Below are positions 20,136 to 30,740 of a stretch of DNA of 38,453 bases, piece after piece (position 1 is the first letter of the stretch; every line of letters begins with the position of its first letter). A program made the translations under genes and the position numbers. The stretch is from positions 1-38,453 of the forward strand of contig CANRDP010000013.1 in NCBI GenBank assembly GCA_947629415.1. The letters are read 5' to 3'. Source of the DNA: an uncultured Bacilli bacterium. Its GTDB lineage: Bacteria; Bacillota_I; Bacilli_A; RFN20; CAG-449. The notes below the pieces were generated by a model. That model was not told the origin of the DNA. It saw only the letters and a program-made list of their open reading frames with translations, and did not search any database.

Positions 20136-21972
20136 TAAAAAAACAATTGCCATTATTGAAATCATTTTAACACTGGTAATCCTTCTTATAAATGTCATCT
20201 TTTTTTCTTCAAAAGAAACGGATTGGGTAAAATATGTTTCTTTTGGTCTTTATGTTTTAGCTTATCTTATTATCGGAGGACGTATTCTAATCAAAGCTAT
20301 CAAAAATATCTTAAAAGGAAGGGTTTTTGATGAATTCTTTTTGATGTCTCTGGCCACCATTGTTGCTTTTATTTTGCAAGACTATTTGGAAGGTGTCGCG
20401 GTGATGTTATTTTATCAAATCGGGGAATTATTTCAGACTATTGCCGTGGAAAAATCACGTAAATCCATTCAAAGTTTGATGGAAATAGCACCGAATCATG
20501 CTTTTCGAATCAAGGAAGATCAAAGTATTGAAGAAATTGATGTCGATGAAGTTCGTATGGATGATGTCTTGCTCATTAAAGCGGGTGAAAAGATTCCTGT
20601 GGATGGAATTATTCTTGATGGTTCATCGACCTTAGATACTTCTTCTTTAACCGGAGAAAGTCTGCCTCTTGAGGTAAATAAAGGTGATTCGGTTTTATCC
20701 GGAAATATCAATTTAAATGGTGTGTTAACGATGAAAGCCACGAAAGTATATGAAGAATCTACGATTTATAAAATCTTAAATTTAATTGAAGAAGCCGCGG
20801 AAAGCAAAGGAAAAACAGAACAATTTATCACAAGATTTTCTAAAATTTATACTCCCAGTGTTGTCTTACTTGCGATTCTTGTCGCTCTTGTTCCGCCTTT
20901 ATTCACGGGATTTAATTTTTCTTTTTGGATTTATCGTGCTTTATCCTTTTTAGTTATTTCTTGTCCTTGTGCCTTAGTCATATCGATTCCTTTATCCTTT
21001 TTTTCCGGGATGGGGAATTTATCCAGAAAAGGTATTCTGATTAAAGGAGGAGTTCATTTGGAAAATCTTGCTAAAGCGAAGACTTTTTTCTTTGATAAAA
21101 CAGGGACGCTGACGAAAGGAAAATTCAAAGTGTCTTCCGTGCATGTGATGAAAAATGAAGATTTATTTTATTCTTTATTAATTAGTATGGAAAAGCTATC
21201 GACACATCCTTTGGCAAAAACAATTGTTGCTTCCTATCCAGAAGTAAAAGAAGTTCAAATCCAAAATGAAGAGGAAATTTCCGGGAAAGGAATAAAAGGA
21301 TATTACTTGGATGAACCTGTTTTGGTCGGGAATGCAAAACTTTTAAAAGAAGAAGGAATAGAAGTTATCGATCAAGGCGATACGATTATTCATGTCGCGT
21401 ATCATCAGGAATATTTAGGTTATGTTCTTTTGGAAGATGAAATCAAAGAAGATGCCTTGATTACCATGGATAAATTGCATCGCTTCGGTGTTCAGAATCT
21501 CATTATGATTACCGGAGATAAAGAAGAAGTAGCTGCCAAAGTATCTTCTGCTTTGCATTTAGATGCCTATTACGCTTCCTTATTACCGCAAGATAAATTG
21601 GAAATTGTTCAAAAAGAAAAAGAAAAAGGAAGGAAAACATGTTATCTTGGCGATGGAATTAATGATGCACCGACATTAGCTATGAGTGATGTATCGATAT
21701 CTATGGGAAAAAACGGTTCTTCTTTAGCTATCGAATCAAGTGATATCGTTTTAATGGATGATCATTTAAATAAAGCAAGCGAAGCATTACGAATTGCAAA
21801 AAGAACCGTATTTATTGCTTATTTTAATATCATTTTTGCTTTAATCGTCAAAGTTCTTTGTATGGTTTTAGGAGGATTAGGCATCGGGGGTATCTTCGTT
21901 GCTATCTTCGCGGATGTCGGAGTAATGATTTTATGTGTTTTGCTTTCCATGTCCAATCTGTATCTAAAATAA
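20128..21972 (+). CDS. P1B-type heavy-metal ATPase (Zn/Cd/Pb-type)
   Basis: TGES, SCPCALVISIP, FDKTGTLTKG, GDGINDAPTLAMSDVSISMG; ATG 20128 overlaps HMA stop (ATGCGTAA). Confidence 0.93.
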   Translation: MRNKKTIAIIEIILTLVILLINVIFFSSKETDWVKYVSFGLYVLAYLIIGGRILIKAIKNILKGRVFDEFFLMSLATIVAFILQDYLEGVAVMLFYQIGELFQTIAVEKSRKSIQSLMEIAPNHAFRIKEDQSIEEIDVDEVRMDDVLLIKAGEKIPVDGIILDGSSTLDTSSLTGESLPLEVNKGDSVLSGNINLNGVLTMKATKVYEESTIYKILNLIEEAAESKGKTEQFITRFSKIYTPSVVLLAILVALVPPLFTGFNFSFWIYRALSFLVISCPCALVISIPLSFFSGMGNLSRKGILIKGGVHLENLAKAKTFFFDKTGTLTKGKFKVSSVHVMKNEDLFYSLLISMEKLSTHPLAKTIVASYPEVKEVQIQNEEEISGKGIKGYYLDEPVLVGNAKLLKEEGIEVIDQGDTIIHVAYHQEYLGYVLLEDEIKEDALITMDKLHRFGVQNLIMITGDKEEVAAKVSSALHLDAYYASLLPQDKLEIVQKEKEKGRKTCYLGDGINDAPTLAMSDVSISMGKNGSSLAIESSDIVLMDDHLNKASEALRIAKRTVFIAYFNIIFALIVKVLCMVLGGLGIGGIFVAIFADVGVMILCVLLSMSNLYLK

Positions 21973-22016
21973 ATCACAATTTTTTAATTTTTAAAAATTA
22001 ACCTTTTCAAACCTTT

Positions 22017-22042
22017 TTTCGTAAGTATAATTAGATACGAAA
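22017..22042. repeat. 7-bp inverted repeat centred on the mgtE -10
   Basis: TTTCGTA-N12-TACGAAA; TATAAT 22026-22031 in the centre. Confidence 0.7.
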
Positions 22043-22054
22043 GGAGGTTTTTTT

Positions 22055-23431
22055 ATGGAAAATTATGTCGAAGAACTTTTGCAACTTATTCAAAGTCAGG
22101 ATGAAGAACATATAAAAGAAGAATTAGCTAATTATCACGAATCGGATATTGCAGAATGTATTCCTTTTTTGAAAAAAGAAGAAGAAGAAAAACTTTTTCG
22201 TCTTCTTGGTGATGATCGACTTTCGGATGTTTTGAGTTACGCTTCACAAATTGAAGAAATTTTAGAAAATCTCGATGAAGAAAAATCTGCGGATATCGTC
22301 GAAAGAATGGATGCGGATGATGCGGTGGATGCCCTTCAGGAATTAGATGAAGAAGATCGGGAGAATATTCTTTCTTTAATGGAAAAAGAAGCGCAGGAAG
22401 AAGTTCGTTTGATTTTGTCCTATGATGAAGATGAAATCGGTAGCAAAATGACGACAAATTATATTCTTATCCGTCGTGATGACACAGTAAAAAACGCCAT
22501 GCGAAAACTTATTGATCAAGCGAAAGATAATGATAATATTTCGACGATTTTCGTAGAAGATAGTGATGGTAATTTCTGCGGTGCTATTGATTTAAAAGAT
22601 TTAATATGCGCCAGAAAAGAAACGCCTATTGAAGAAATACTTGTAGAAAACTATCCTACGATCGACGGTCATACAAAAACCTCTTTATGTATCAATGATA
22701 TTCGTAGTTATGCCGAGCATTTAATTCCCGTCTTGGAAAAAAATCATCTTGTCGGAGTAATTACTTCGGAAGATATCACGGAAGCAGTAGATGAAGAAAT
22801 GAGTGAAGATTATCACAAATTCGCTGCCATAACGAGTGATAGTGACATTAATGAAGGCGTATTTACCTCTATAAAAAAGCGTTTACCATGGTTAATTTTA
22901 TTGTTGGGATTAGGACTTATCGTATCGATGTTGATATCCAATTTTGAGGGAATCATTGCTACTTTACCTGTGATGGTATTTTTTCAGAGCTTGATTTTAG
23001 ATATGGCCGGGAATGCCGGGACACAGTCTTTGGCGGTTACGATTCGTGCTCTCAGTGATGAAGAAATAACTCCCAAAAAAAAGGCGTTTTTTATCTTCCG
23101 AGAAGTTCGAGTCGGCTTATCCAATGGAATATTATTGGGAATTATTTCCGGACTTATCTGTTTTCTTTATCTATATGTAACAAAGATTCCTGTGCATGGT
23201 GATTTTAATATTCAGGATACTTTCACTGCTTCTTGCATCGTCGGTAGTTCACTATGCATTGCTATGGGATTAGCCTCTTTTGCGGGAACGATAATTCCTA
23301 TGTTATTTAAAAAGATTCATGTGGATCCTGCCGTAGCAAGCGGACCATTAATTACAACGATTAATGATGTTGTAGCGGTATTATGTTATTATGGATTAAC
23401 CTTTTTGTTTTTCTATATTTATTTGCATTAA
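22055..23431 (+). CDS. mgtE: Magnesium transporter MgtE
   Basis: N-domain with DADDAVDALQELDEEDRENIL, CBS pair, TM domain with DMAGNAGTQSLAVTIRAL. Confidence 0.95.
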   Translation: MENYVEELLQLIQSQDEEHIKEELANYHESDIAECIPFLKKEEEEKLFRLLGDDRLSDVLSYASQIEEILENLDEEKSADIVERMDADDAVDALQELDEEDRENILSLMEKEAQEEVRLILSYDEDEIGSKMTTNYILIRRDDTVKNAMRKLIDQAKDNDNISTIFVEDSDGNFCGAIDLKDLICARKETPIEEILVENYPTIDGHTKTSLCINDIRSYAEHLIPVLEKNHLVGVITSEDITEAVDEEMSEDYHKFAAITSDSDINEGVFTSIKKRLPWLILLLGLGLIVSMLISNFEGIIATLPVMVFFQSLILDMAGNAGTQSLAVTIRALSDEEITPKKKAFFIFREVRVGLSNGILLGIISGLICFLYLYVTKIPVHGDFNIQDTFTASCIVGSSLCIAMGLASFAGTIIPMLFKKIHVDPAVASGPLITTINDVVAVLCYYGLTFLFFYIYLH

Positions 23432-23556
23432 AATCAAAATTTTTTTCTCCGGATAGAATAGAGTATTTAGGAAAATATTTGTCCTTTTCTTCCATAGAAA
23501 ATATCCGTGAAAAATATAAAAAGATTTTGTATTAAATGAATTTCAAAAAGAATGCA

Positions 23557-23907
23557 CTAAATTTTTTCTAATTGTTCTAAGATACTTTTTAAGAATTTCG
23601 CATCTTCAGTATCCGAGAAATGATAATATACTTCTTTTCCATGTCGTTCGGGAACGATAATTCCTGCCATTTTTAATGTTTTAAGGTTGGAAGAAGCCAA
23701 TTGGGAAGAGATATTACACAATTTCGCAATATTATAGACACATTCGGTACTATGAAGTAAGATCCAAAGAATGGCCAAACGATTTCCATCGGATAAATTA
23801 CGCATCAAATCTCCGCGTTTATCAAATGTTTTTTTGGATGGCATACTTTTAATAAATTCATCGATATTTTTAAATGAATTATGTTGATGTAAATCTTTTG
23901 TAGTCAT
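23557..23907 (-). CDS. ArsR-family (CadC/SmtB-like) metal-responsive regulator
   Basis: wHTH ECVYNIAKLCNISSQLASSNLKTLKMAGIIVPERHGKEVYYHFSD; AAGAGGT RBS before ATG at 23907. Confidence 0.85.
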   Translation of the reverse strand: MTTKDLHQHNSFKNIDEFIKSMPSKKTFDKRGDLMRNLSDGNRLAILWILLHSTECVYNIAKLCNISSQLASSNLKTLKMAGIIVPERHGKEVYYHFSDTEDAKFLKSILEQLEKI

Positions 23908-23935
23908 AATACGCTTACCTCTTGATATTATCTTA

Positions 23936-23964
23936 AGCAATGGTAACCATAAAATCAAGTTATG
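23936..23964 (-). promoter_or_regulatory. Promoter of ArsR-type gene with embedded palindrome
   Basis: On minus strand TTGATT-N17-TAAGAT with ATGGTTACCAT (23940-23950) in the spacer. Confidence 0.6.
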
Positions 23965-24073
23965 AAATAAAGATGCACGGATTTTTTAATTCTTTTTAAT
24001 TTTAGTATTTTTTTGTATTCTTGGGGTATTTCTTATCGATTTTTTATAATACAAGGAAAGCATAAAAGGAAAA

Positions 24074-24112
24074 TAAAAAAATACCGATGGGATATTGTAT
24101 CGGTATTTTTTC
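24074..24112. terminator. Terminator downstream of thrS (A-tract/T-tract symmetric)
   Basis: AAAAATACCGAT-N11-ATCGGTATTTTT. Confidence 0.88.
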
Positions 24113-24128
24113 TGAAACAGAAATAAAA

Positions 24129-26033
24129 TTATTTTCGTAATGCCTTCGAATCAATTTCTTCTTTGATTTGTTTAATGAATTCATCGAAAGGAACGGTAAT
24201 TTGTTCTTTATGTGCATATAAACGATACGTTACCGTATTCTTTTTTATTTCTTCATCTCCGATGACAATGGAATAAGGAATTTTTTGTACTTGTGCATCA
24301 CGTAAACGATATCCGAGTTTTTCCTCGCGAAGATCGACTTCGGCACGAATATCGTATTCTTTAAATTTTTTTACCAATTCTTTTGCATATTCTTTTTGTT
24401 GTTCGGTCGCTACTGGAAGAAGAACGACTTGAGTCGGAAATAACCATGTTGGTAAAGCACCGGCAAAGTTTTCAAGAAGTATCCCCAAGAATCTTTCTAC
24501 GGAACCGAAAATGGCACGATGGAGCATTACCGGACGTTTTTTACTTCCGTCGGTATCAATATACGTCAAATCAAAACGTTCCGGTAAATTCATATCCAAT
24601 TGAATGGTTCCGCATTGCCAAATACGATTCATGGAATCTTTTAACTTGAAATCGAGTTTCGGACCATAAAATGCACCATCTCCGGGATTAATAATAAAAT
24701 CTTTTCCGGATGCTTTACATGCTTCCGCAAGTGCTTTTTCCGATTCATTCCAAATTTCAATATCGCCGATATATTTTTTCTCGGGGCGGGTGGATAATTC
24801 AATATGATAATCTAAGCCGAAGATCGAATAGATCTGATCGAAGAGTTTTAATAAATTTATCACTTCTTCTTGTATTTGGTCCTTGCGGATGAATATATGG
24901 GCATCATCTTGTGTAAATGTGCGTACACGAAATAATCCGCTTAAAGCGCCGGAAGCCTCATGACGATGGACTAAACCAAGTTCTCCGACCCGTAAAGGAA
25001 AATCACGATAGGAATGAATCGTATTTTTATAAACGAGCATTCCTCCGGGGCAATTCATCGGTTTGATGGCAAATTCTTTTTCATCGATGGTTGATGTATA
25101 CATATTTTCTTTATAGTTAAACCAATGCCCGGATACTTCCCATAATTCTTTGGAAAGCATAATCGGTGTCTGGATAACCACATAGCCGTTTTCCCGATGA
25201 ATTTGTAACCAAAAATCTTCCAGCCTTCTTTTCATATCATAACCTTTCGGAAGCCAAAAAGGAAATCCGGGACCATATTCGGAAAACATGAATAATTCCA
25301 GTTCTTTACCGATTTTTCGATGATCTCTTTTTTTTCGTTCTTCTAAAATCTGAAGATGATTTTTCAGTTCTTCATCCGTAAAAAAAGATGTACCGTATAT
25401 TCTTGTTAATTGGGGATTATGAATATCTCCGCGCCAATAAGCACCCGCGAGAGAGAGAAGTTTAAAATGACGAATTTTGGAAACAGAAGCAAGATGAGGT
25501 CCGGCACATAAATCGACGAAGTCCCCTTGGCGGTAAATGGTGATTTCTTTCTCGATTCCTTGTATTAATTCTACTTTATAAGGATTCTCTTGAAAGATTT
25601 TCAAAGCTTCTTCTTTACTGACGACTTCACGGGTGATTTTAATTCCGGAAGAAGCGATTCTTGCCATTTCTTTCTCGATATTTGCAAAGGCCTCTTCATT
25701 TAAAACAACATCTTTAAAGTCAATATCATAATAAAATCCTTCATCAATCGCCGGCCCGAATCCGAATTGTGCCTCCGGATAAAGATGATGAATGGCTTGA
25801 GCCAGCAAATGGCTGGTCGAATGATTTAAGATATCATAACTTTCTTTATCTCCTTCAAAAATAAAGGTCAACTTTCCTCCGTGACTTGGAATAATACGGA
25901 AATCATAAAGTTCTCCATCCAAGAGATAGCCAACCATTTTTTTTGCAAGAGACGGAGAAATGGATTCGGCAATTTCCAAACCTGTTTTTCCTTCACATTC
26001 GATTTCTTTACCATCTTTCAATAAAAATTTCAT
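24129..26033 (-). CDS. thrS: Threonyl-tRNA synthetase
   Basis: TGS N-terminus, NHSTSHLLAQAIHHLYPEAQFGFGPAIDEGFYYD, PMNCPGGMLVYK, HRAIFGSVERFLGIL. Confidence 0.98.
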   Translation of the reverse strand: MKFLLKDGKEIECEGKTGLEIAESISPSLAKKMVGYLLDGELYDFRIIPSHGGKLTFIFEGDKESYDILNHSTSHLLAQAIHHLYPEAQFGFGPAIDEGFYYDIDFKDVVLNEEAFANIEKEMARIASSGIKITREVVSKEEALKIFQENPYKVELIQGIEKEITIYRQGDFVDLCAGPHLASVSKIRHFKLLSLAGAYWRGDIHNPQLTRIYGTSFFTDEELKNHLQILEERKKRDHRKIGKELELFMFSEYGPGFPFWLPKGYDMKRRLEDFWLQIHRENGYVVIQTPIMLSKELWEVSGHWFNYKENMYTSTIDEKEFAIKPMNCPGGMLVYKNTIHSYRDFPLRVGELGLVHRHEASGALSGLFRVRTFTQDDAHIFIRKDQIQEEVINLLKLFDQIYSIFGLDYHIELSTRPEKKYIGDIEIWNESEKALAEACKASGKDFIINPGDGAFYGPKLDFKLKDSMNRIWQCGTIQLDMNLPERFDLTYIDTDGSKKRPVMLHRAIFGSVERFLGILLENFAGALPTWLFPTQVVLLPVATEQQKEYAKELVKKFKEYDIRAEVDLREEKLGYRLRDAQVQKIPYSIVIGDEEIKKNTVTYRLYAHKEQITVPFDEFIKQIKEEIDSKALRK

Positions 26034-26048
26034 ATAGTCCTCCTTTAT

Positions 26049-26280
26049 AAAAAAAACGTCCCCTAAAGGACGTAAATTACGCGGTACCACCTTTATTCAC
26101 AAAAATTTTTGTGCTCTTTAATTTTCTTTAACGCAGAATACGTCTAGTTACCTAGAAGGCTCCAAAGTGGTATCTCAGGTTTTGTTGGACTTTTTTCACC
26201 GATAAAATCCTCTCTATTGGCTTCCTGAGACATGTCTTTTTCTTCGCCATTCTTATTATTGTGCTTTTCCATAGAAGTTT
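26049..26280 (-). promoter_or_regulatory. T-box leader of thrS (5' boundary approximate)
   Basis: Minus strand AATAAAGGTGGTACCGCG (26079-26096), terminator ACGTCCTTTAGGGGACGTTTTTTTT, upstream GAGATACCACTTTGG with plausible Thr specifier ACC (26169-26171). Confidence 0.9.
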
Positions 26281-26427
26281 CAATAATTTTAGTTTTTTTT
26301 CTTCTTTTTTTCTTCCAAACACAAGAAAACGAACAGAAAGAATTTTTTCGACAAGAAATGTTTCGCGCAAATAGATTTTGGAAAGAAAATGATGTATAAT
26401 CTAAATCTAGAATGAAAAGGAGGACTT

Positions 26428-27459
26428 ATGATAAAACGAATCCAGGAGATTGCTCAAGAAGCAGAGCAAAAAATAGCGGAAGCAAAAGATAACGAAGAGC
26501 TTTCGAAACTACAAATTTTATATCTTGCAAAAAAAAGTGAATTAATGTCCTTTATGGCAAAGATGAAAGATATGAATCAAGAGGAACGTGCTTCTTTCGG
26601 AGAAGTGATGAATTCGGTGAAAAACAAGATTCAGACAAAAATCGATGAAAAGAGAAAAGTTCTGAAAGATTTGGCTATGGAACATCGCTTGAAAAAAGAA
26701 GCAATGGATATAACTTTGCCTGGTGAAAATTATGAAAGAGGAGCAAAACATCTCTTTCAAAAAGTCGTGGATGAAGTCAGTGATATCTTTATCGGTATGG
26801 GATATCAAATTGAAGAAGGGCCCGAGGTGGAATTGGATCATTTCAATTTTGAATTGTTGAATGTACCAAAAGATCATCCGGCACGCGATATGCAAGATTC
26901 GTTTTATATTGACGAAACACATTTGATGCGTTCGCAAACCTCACCGGTTCAGGCACGGGTTATGCTTTCCAAAAATGGTGTTGGTCCGATTAAAATTATT
27001 TCTCCTGGAAAGACATTTCGTCGCGATGAAGATGCCACACATAGTCATCAATTCGGTCAAATTGAAGGATTGGTCGTCGATGAAAATGTTCGTATGTCCG
27101 ACTTGCTTGGAACTTTGGAACTTTTCGTGAAAAAAATGTTTGGTGAAAAAAGAAAAATTCGGATGAGACCTTCGTATTTTCCGTTTACCGAGCCGTCTGT
27201 AGAAGTCGATATTTCTTGTTTTGAATGCGGTGGAAAAGGATGTTCCTTATGTAAACACAGTGGATGGATTGAAATTCTCGGTGCCGGGATGGTGCATCCG
27301 AATGTTTTGAAAATGTGTGGATTCGATACGAAGAAATATCAAGGCTTTGCCTTTGGAGTAGGTATTGAGCGTGTTGCCATGTTACGATACGGAATCGATG
27401 ATATCCGACGCTTCTATACCAATGATATGCGCTTCAATAAACAATTTCATCGGGAGTAA
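26428..27459 (+). CDS. pheS: Phenylalanyl-tRNA synthetase alpha subunit
   Basis: [62 protein letters not shown]. Confidence 0.97.
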   Translation: MIKRIQEIAQEAEQKIAEAKDNEELSKLQILYLAKKSELMSFMAKMKDMNQEERASFGEVMNSVKNKIQTKIDEKRKVLKDLAMEHRLKKEAMDITLPGENYERGAKHLFQKVVDEVSDIFIGMGYQIEEGPEVELDHFNFELLNVPKDHPARDMQDSFYIDETHLMRSQTSPVQARVMLSKNGVGPIKIISPGKTFRRDEDATHSHQFGQIEGLVVDENVRMSDLLGTLELFVKKMFGEKRKIRMRPSYFPFTEPSVEVDISCFECGGKGCSLCKHSGWIEILGAGMVHPNVLKMCGFDTKKYQGFAFGVGIERVAMLRYGIDDIRRFYTNDMRFNKQFHRE

Positions 27460-27464
27460 AATAT

Positions 27465-29846
27465 ATGATTATCAGTTTAAATGTTCTGTCCCAGTATGTG
27501 GATTTAAAAAATTTATCGGTGGAAGAAATTCAAAATAAACTTACTTTTTCTGGTTTGGAAGTGGAAGGTGTTGAATTTCTTGCTTCCGGCACGAATCTTG
27601 TTATCGGTCAGATTTTGGAAGTGAAAGAGCATCCGAATTCCGATCATCTTCATGTTTTGAAAGTGGATGAAGGAAGTTTTGGTATTCATCAAATCGTGTG
27701 CGGTGCTTCGAATGTAAAAGTCGGTTTAAAAGTAATTGTTGCCCGTGAAGGTGCAAAGCTTCCCAACAATGTGGTAATTAAAAAGAGTGTTATTCGCAAT
27801 GTGGAAAGCGATGGAATGTGTTGCTCGTTATTGGAATTGGGTGTAAATAAAGCTCTTTTAAATGAAAAACAGTGTGCCGGTATCGAAGAGTTGGAAAACG
27901 ATGCTCCTGTCGGAGAAACCGAAGTGTTGAAGTATCTCGGTCTTGATGATGTCTTATTGGATATTAATGTTTTGGCAAATCGATCGGATATTTTATCGAT
28001 TTATAGTCTTGCCAAAGAAGTCGGGGCATTATTTCATCGTAAAGTATCAATACCTTCTTATACCATACCTTCCGATAAAAAAACGGATTTTTCGGTTTCT
28101 TCTTTAACCAATGGTTGTCCTCAGTTTGCTTTTCGGGTAATTAAAAATATTCGGGTAAAAGAATCTCCGGAGTGGCTGAAAAGAGTTTTAAGAAGTGAAG
28201 GAATCCGTTCTTTAAATAATGTCGTGGATATCGGAAATTATGTTATGCTTTTAACCGGTCGTCCGGTGCATATGTACGATTTAGATAAAATTGGCGGAAA
28301 ACAAATCGTGGTCAAAGATGATTATAAAGGTCCCTTTGTTGCTTTGGATGAAAAGACCTATGATTTAATTCCTTCCGATTTAGTCGTAAGTGATGGAAAA
28401 AATCCTCTTTGCCTCGGAGGAATTATGGGTTCTTTATCTTGCGCAGTGGATGAAAATACCAAGAATGTTGGTATCGAATGTGCTACCTTTTTATCGCATC
28501 TTATTCGACATACTTCTTCCCGCCTTGGATTAAGCAGTGATTCTTCGGCACGTTTTGTGAAAGGAATTCATCCTTGTAATGAAAAAGAAGTGATTCATTT
28601 GCTTTCTTATTTATTGAAAGAACTTGCGGAAGGAAAAGAATTTGAAGAACCGATATATTATGATGCTAGAAAAAAAGAAGAAGTTGTGATTCCTTGTTCT
28701 TATTCTTATATCAATGAGCGTTTAGGTACTGCCTTTAATAAAGAAGAAATGAAGGAAGTGTTCGATGCTTTTGAAATTCGTATTGAAGAAAAGGATGAGG
28801 ATCAATTTTTGGCATATCCTCCAAAACAGAGAATTGATCTTCGCTGCGATGCCGATTTAAGCGAAGAAATTTTCCGTACCATCGGACTGGAAAAAATTCA
28901 TGCCACTTTACCGATTTCACAAATTACTTTGGGCGGACAAAAAGATCATCAGAAAAAGAAGAGAATTTTACGGGAATATTTGGTAGATAAAGGATTGGTG
29001 GAAATCTTGACGTATACGTTGATTTCTAATGCCGAAGATCAGAAATACTTTACTTTAAATCGTGATGAGCCTTGGAAAGTTTTGAATCCCATGACGGTAG
29101 ATCATCAAGTGGTACGCCGTGGCCTTTTGGCGAGCGTTTTGAATGTTCTTCGCTATAATAAGGCACATCAAATGGAAGATTTGGCTATTTTCGAAACTTC
29201 TTTGATCGAAACAAAAGCATCTTCCTATGATGAACTTTGTATTGCATTATCCGGGAAAAAATACCTTCGCGGAAATTTGGAAACAAAGAAATATGATTAT
29301 TATAGTATTGCCGGACTTCTTTACGGAATTCTGGATCTTTTCGGTATCAAAGAAGGTCGTTATCGCCTTGAAAAACTTACGGATCCTTCGTTCCATCCGG
29401 GACGCAGTGTTCAAATCCTTTTGGGGGAAGAATGTATCGGTGTTTGCGGACAATTACATCCCCGTTTATTGGAAGAAGAAGATCTATCCGAAGTATATAT
29501 TCTCGATTTGAATCTCAGTGCCTTGATGAATGTTCGTATATCTCCGTTAAAAATGAGTGCAATATCCAAATATCCTTCGATTTATCGCGATTATGCCTTA
29601 GTGGCAAAAAAGAATGTATCCGGGAAAATGTTATTGGATGGAATCAAGAAAATATCTCCTTTAGTTACCGATGCTTCAATTTTTGATATTTATGAAGGAG
29701 AAAATATCGGTCCGGATGTTCGTTCTATTGCTATTCGCGTCACGTATTCCTGCTTTGAAAAAACATTGAAAGATGAAGAAATAAATGTCGTGGAAGAAAA
29801 AATGTTCAAAATATTTGAAACTTTGGGCTGTACACTGAGAAAGTAG
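27465..29846 (+). CDS. pheT: Phenylalanyl-tRNA synthetase beta subunit
   Basis: tRNA-binding domain VIGQILEVKEHPNSDHLHVLKVD, B3/B4, B5, C-terminal FDX-ACB; after pheS. Confidence 0.97.
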   Translation: MIISLNVLSQYVDLKNLSVEEIQNKLTFSGLEVEGVEFLASGTNLVIGQILEVKEHPNSDHLHVLKVDEGSFGIHQIVCGASNVKVGLKVIVAREGAKLPNNVVIKKSVIRNVESDGMCCSLLELGVNKALLNEKQCAGIEELENDAPVGETEVLKYLGLDDVLLDINVLANRSDILSIYSLAKEVGALFHRKVSIPSYTIPSDKKTDFSVSSLTNGCPQFAFRVIKNIRVKESPEWLKRVLRSEGIRSLNNVVDIGNYVMLLTGRPVHMYDLDKIGGKQIVVKDDYKGPFVALDEKTYDLIPSDLVVSDGKNPLCLGGIMGSLSCAVDENTKNVGIECATFLSHLIRHTSSRLGLSSDSSARFVKGIHPCNEKEVIHLLSYLLKELAEGKEFEEPIYYDARKKEEVVIPCSYSYINERLGTAFNKEEMKEVFDAFEIRIEEKDEDQFLAYPPKQRIDLRCDADLSEEIFRTIGLEKIHATLPISQITLGGQKDHQKKKRILREYLVDKGLVEILTYTLISNAEDQKYFTLNRDEPWKVLNPMTVDHQVVRRGLLASVLNVLRYNKAHQMEDLAIFETSLIETKASSYDELCIALSGKKYLRGNLETKKYDYYSIAGLLYGILDLFGIKEGRYRLEKLTDPSFHPGRSVQILLGEECIGVCGQLHPRLLEEEDLSEVYILDLNLSALMNVRISPLKMSAISKYPSIYRDYALVAKKNVSGKMLLDGIKKISPLVTDASIFDIYEGENIGPDVRSIAIRVTYSCFEKTLKDEEINVVEEKMFKIFETLGCTLRK

Positions 29847-29852
29847 TTGGGT

Positions 29853-30740
29853 ATGAAAGTAGTAGCGCCGACATTTCAAGAAATTTCCTACGATAGTCCT
29901 TATAAAATGATAGAACGCGCGGGAAGAGTATGCTATAAATCCGAGAATTACATAAAAGAAGGAAGCGATGTTCTTTTTACAAAGAAAATTCTTTCTTTTA
30001 ATCACGGCAGTGTTTTGGAACATGCTTATCTGGTTTTTGAAGTCTTGGATCGGAATCTTTTTTCGAAAATGCGTTCCTTTTCTTTGAAATTTTTAACCTT
30101 TACGGAAAGTGAAAAATGCTTATTATCCGGGAATTTTCGCGCTCTTTACGAATTATATTTTTCTTTTGAAGAAGAATCTTTTTATCCCTTTTTTGCTTAT
30201 CTTGAAAATCTTTTTCCGGATATCTTTCCTCAAAAATATCAAAAATATTTACGGAAAGATCTTTTTCGGAAATTAGAAAAAAGTGAAATTTGTTCTTTAC
30301 GTGAAGAAGAAAAAGAGGTACATTTATCCATAACCATCTTATTTCTCACGGATCGTGGTGTAAGTCATGAACTCGTTCGTCATCGTTTGGCTTCCTATGC
30401 ACAGGAATCGACAAGATACTGTAATTATTCCAAAGATAAATTTGCTCATGAAATTTCTTTTGTTCGCCCTTTGAATTTAACAAAAGAGCAAGAAATTTTA
30501 TGGGAAGAAGCGATGAAAAATGCCGAGAAAAGTTATTTTTCCCTTATTGAAAGCGGTGCGAAGGCCGAGCAAGCAAGAAGCGTTCTTCCGAATTCTTTGA
30601 AGACCGAAATTGTCTGTACTTGTGTTTTGAAGGAATGGAAACATATTTTTGCTTTACGAACGGCAGAAAATGCACATCCGGATATACGGGAATTAATGAA
30701 AATGACTAAGACTTATTTTAAGGAGATGAAGTACTTATGA
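29853..30740 (+). CDS. thyX: Flavin-dependent thymidylate synthase ThyX
   Basis: Signature RHRLASYAQESTRY (RHRxxSxxxxSxR); FNHGSVLEHAYLVFEV; LPNSLKTEIVCTCVLKEW. Confidence 0.95.
   Translation: MKVVAPTFQEISYDSPYKMIERAGRVCYKSENYIKEGSDVLFTKKILSFNHGSVLEHAYLVFEVLDRNLFSKMRSFSLKFLTFTESEKCLLSGNFRALYELYFSFEEESFYPFFAYLENLFPDIFPQKYQKYLRKDLFRKLEKSEICSLREEEKEVHLSITILFLTDRGVSHELVRHRLASYAQESTRYCNYSKDKFAHEISFVRPLNLTKEQEILWEEAMKNAEKSYFSLIESGAKAEQARSVLPNSLKTEIVCTCVLKEWKHIFALRTAENAHPDIRELMKMTKTYFKEMKYL

Noticed and set aside
26152-26370. Minus-strand 72-aa ORF upstream of thrS
   Set aside because: Lies in the thrS T-box leader and its upstream region.
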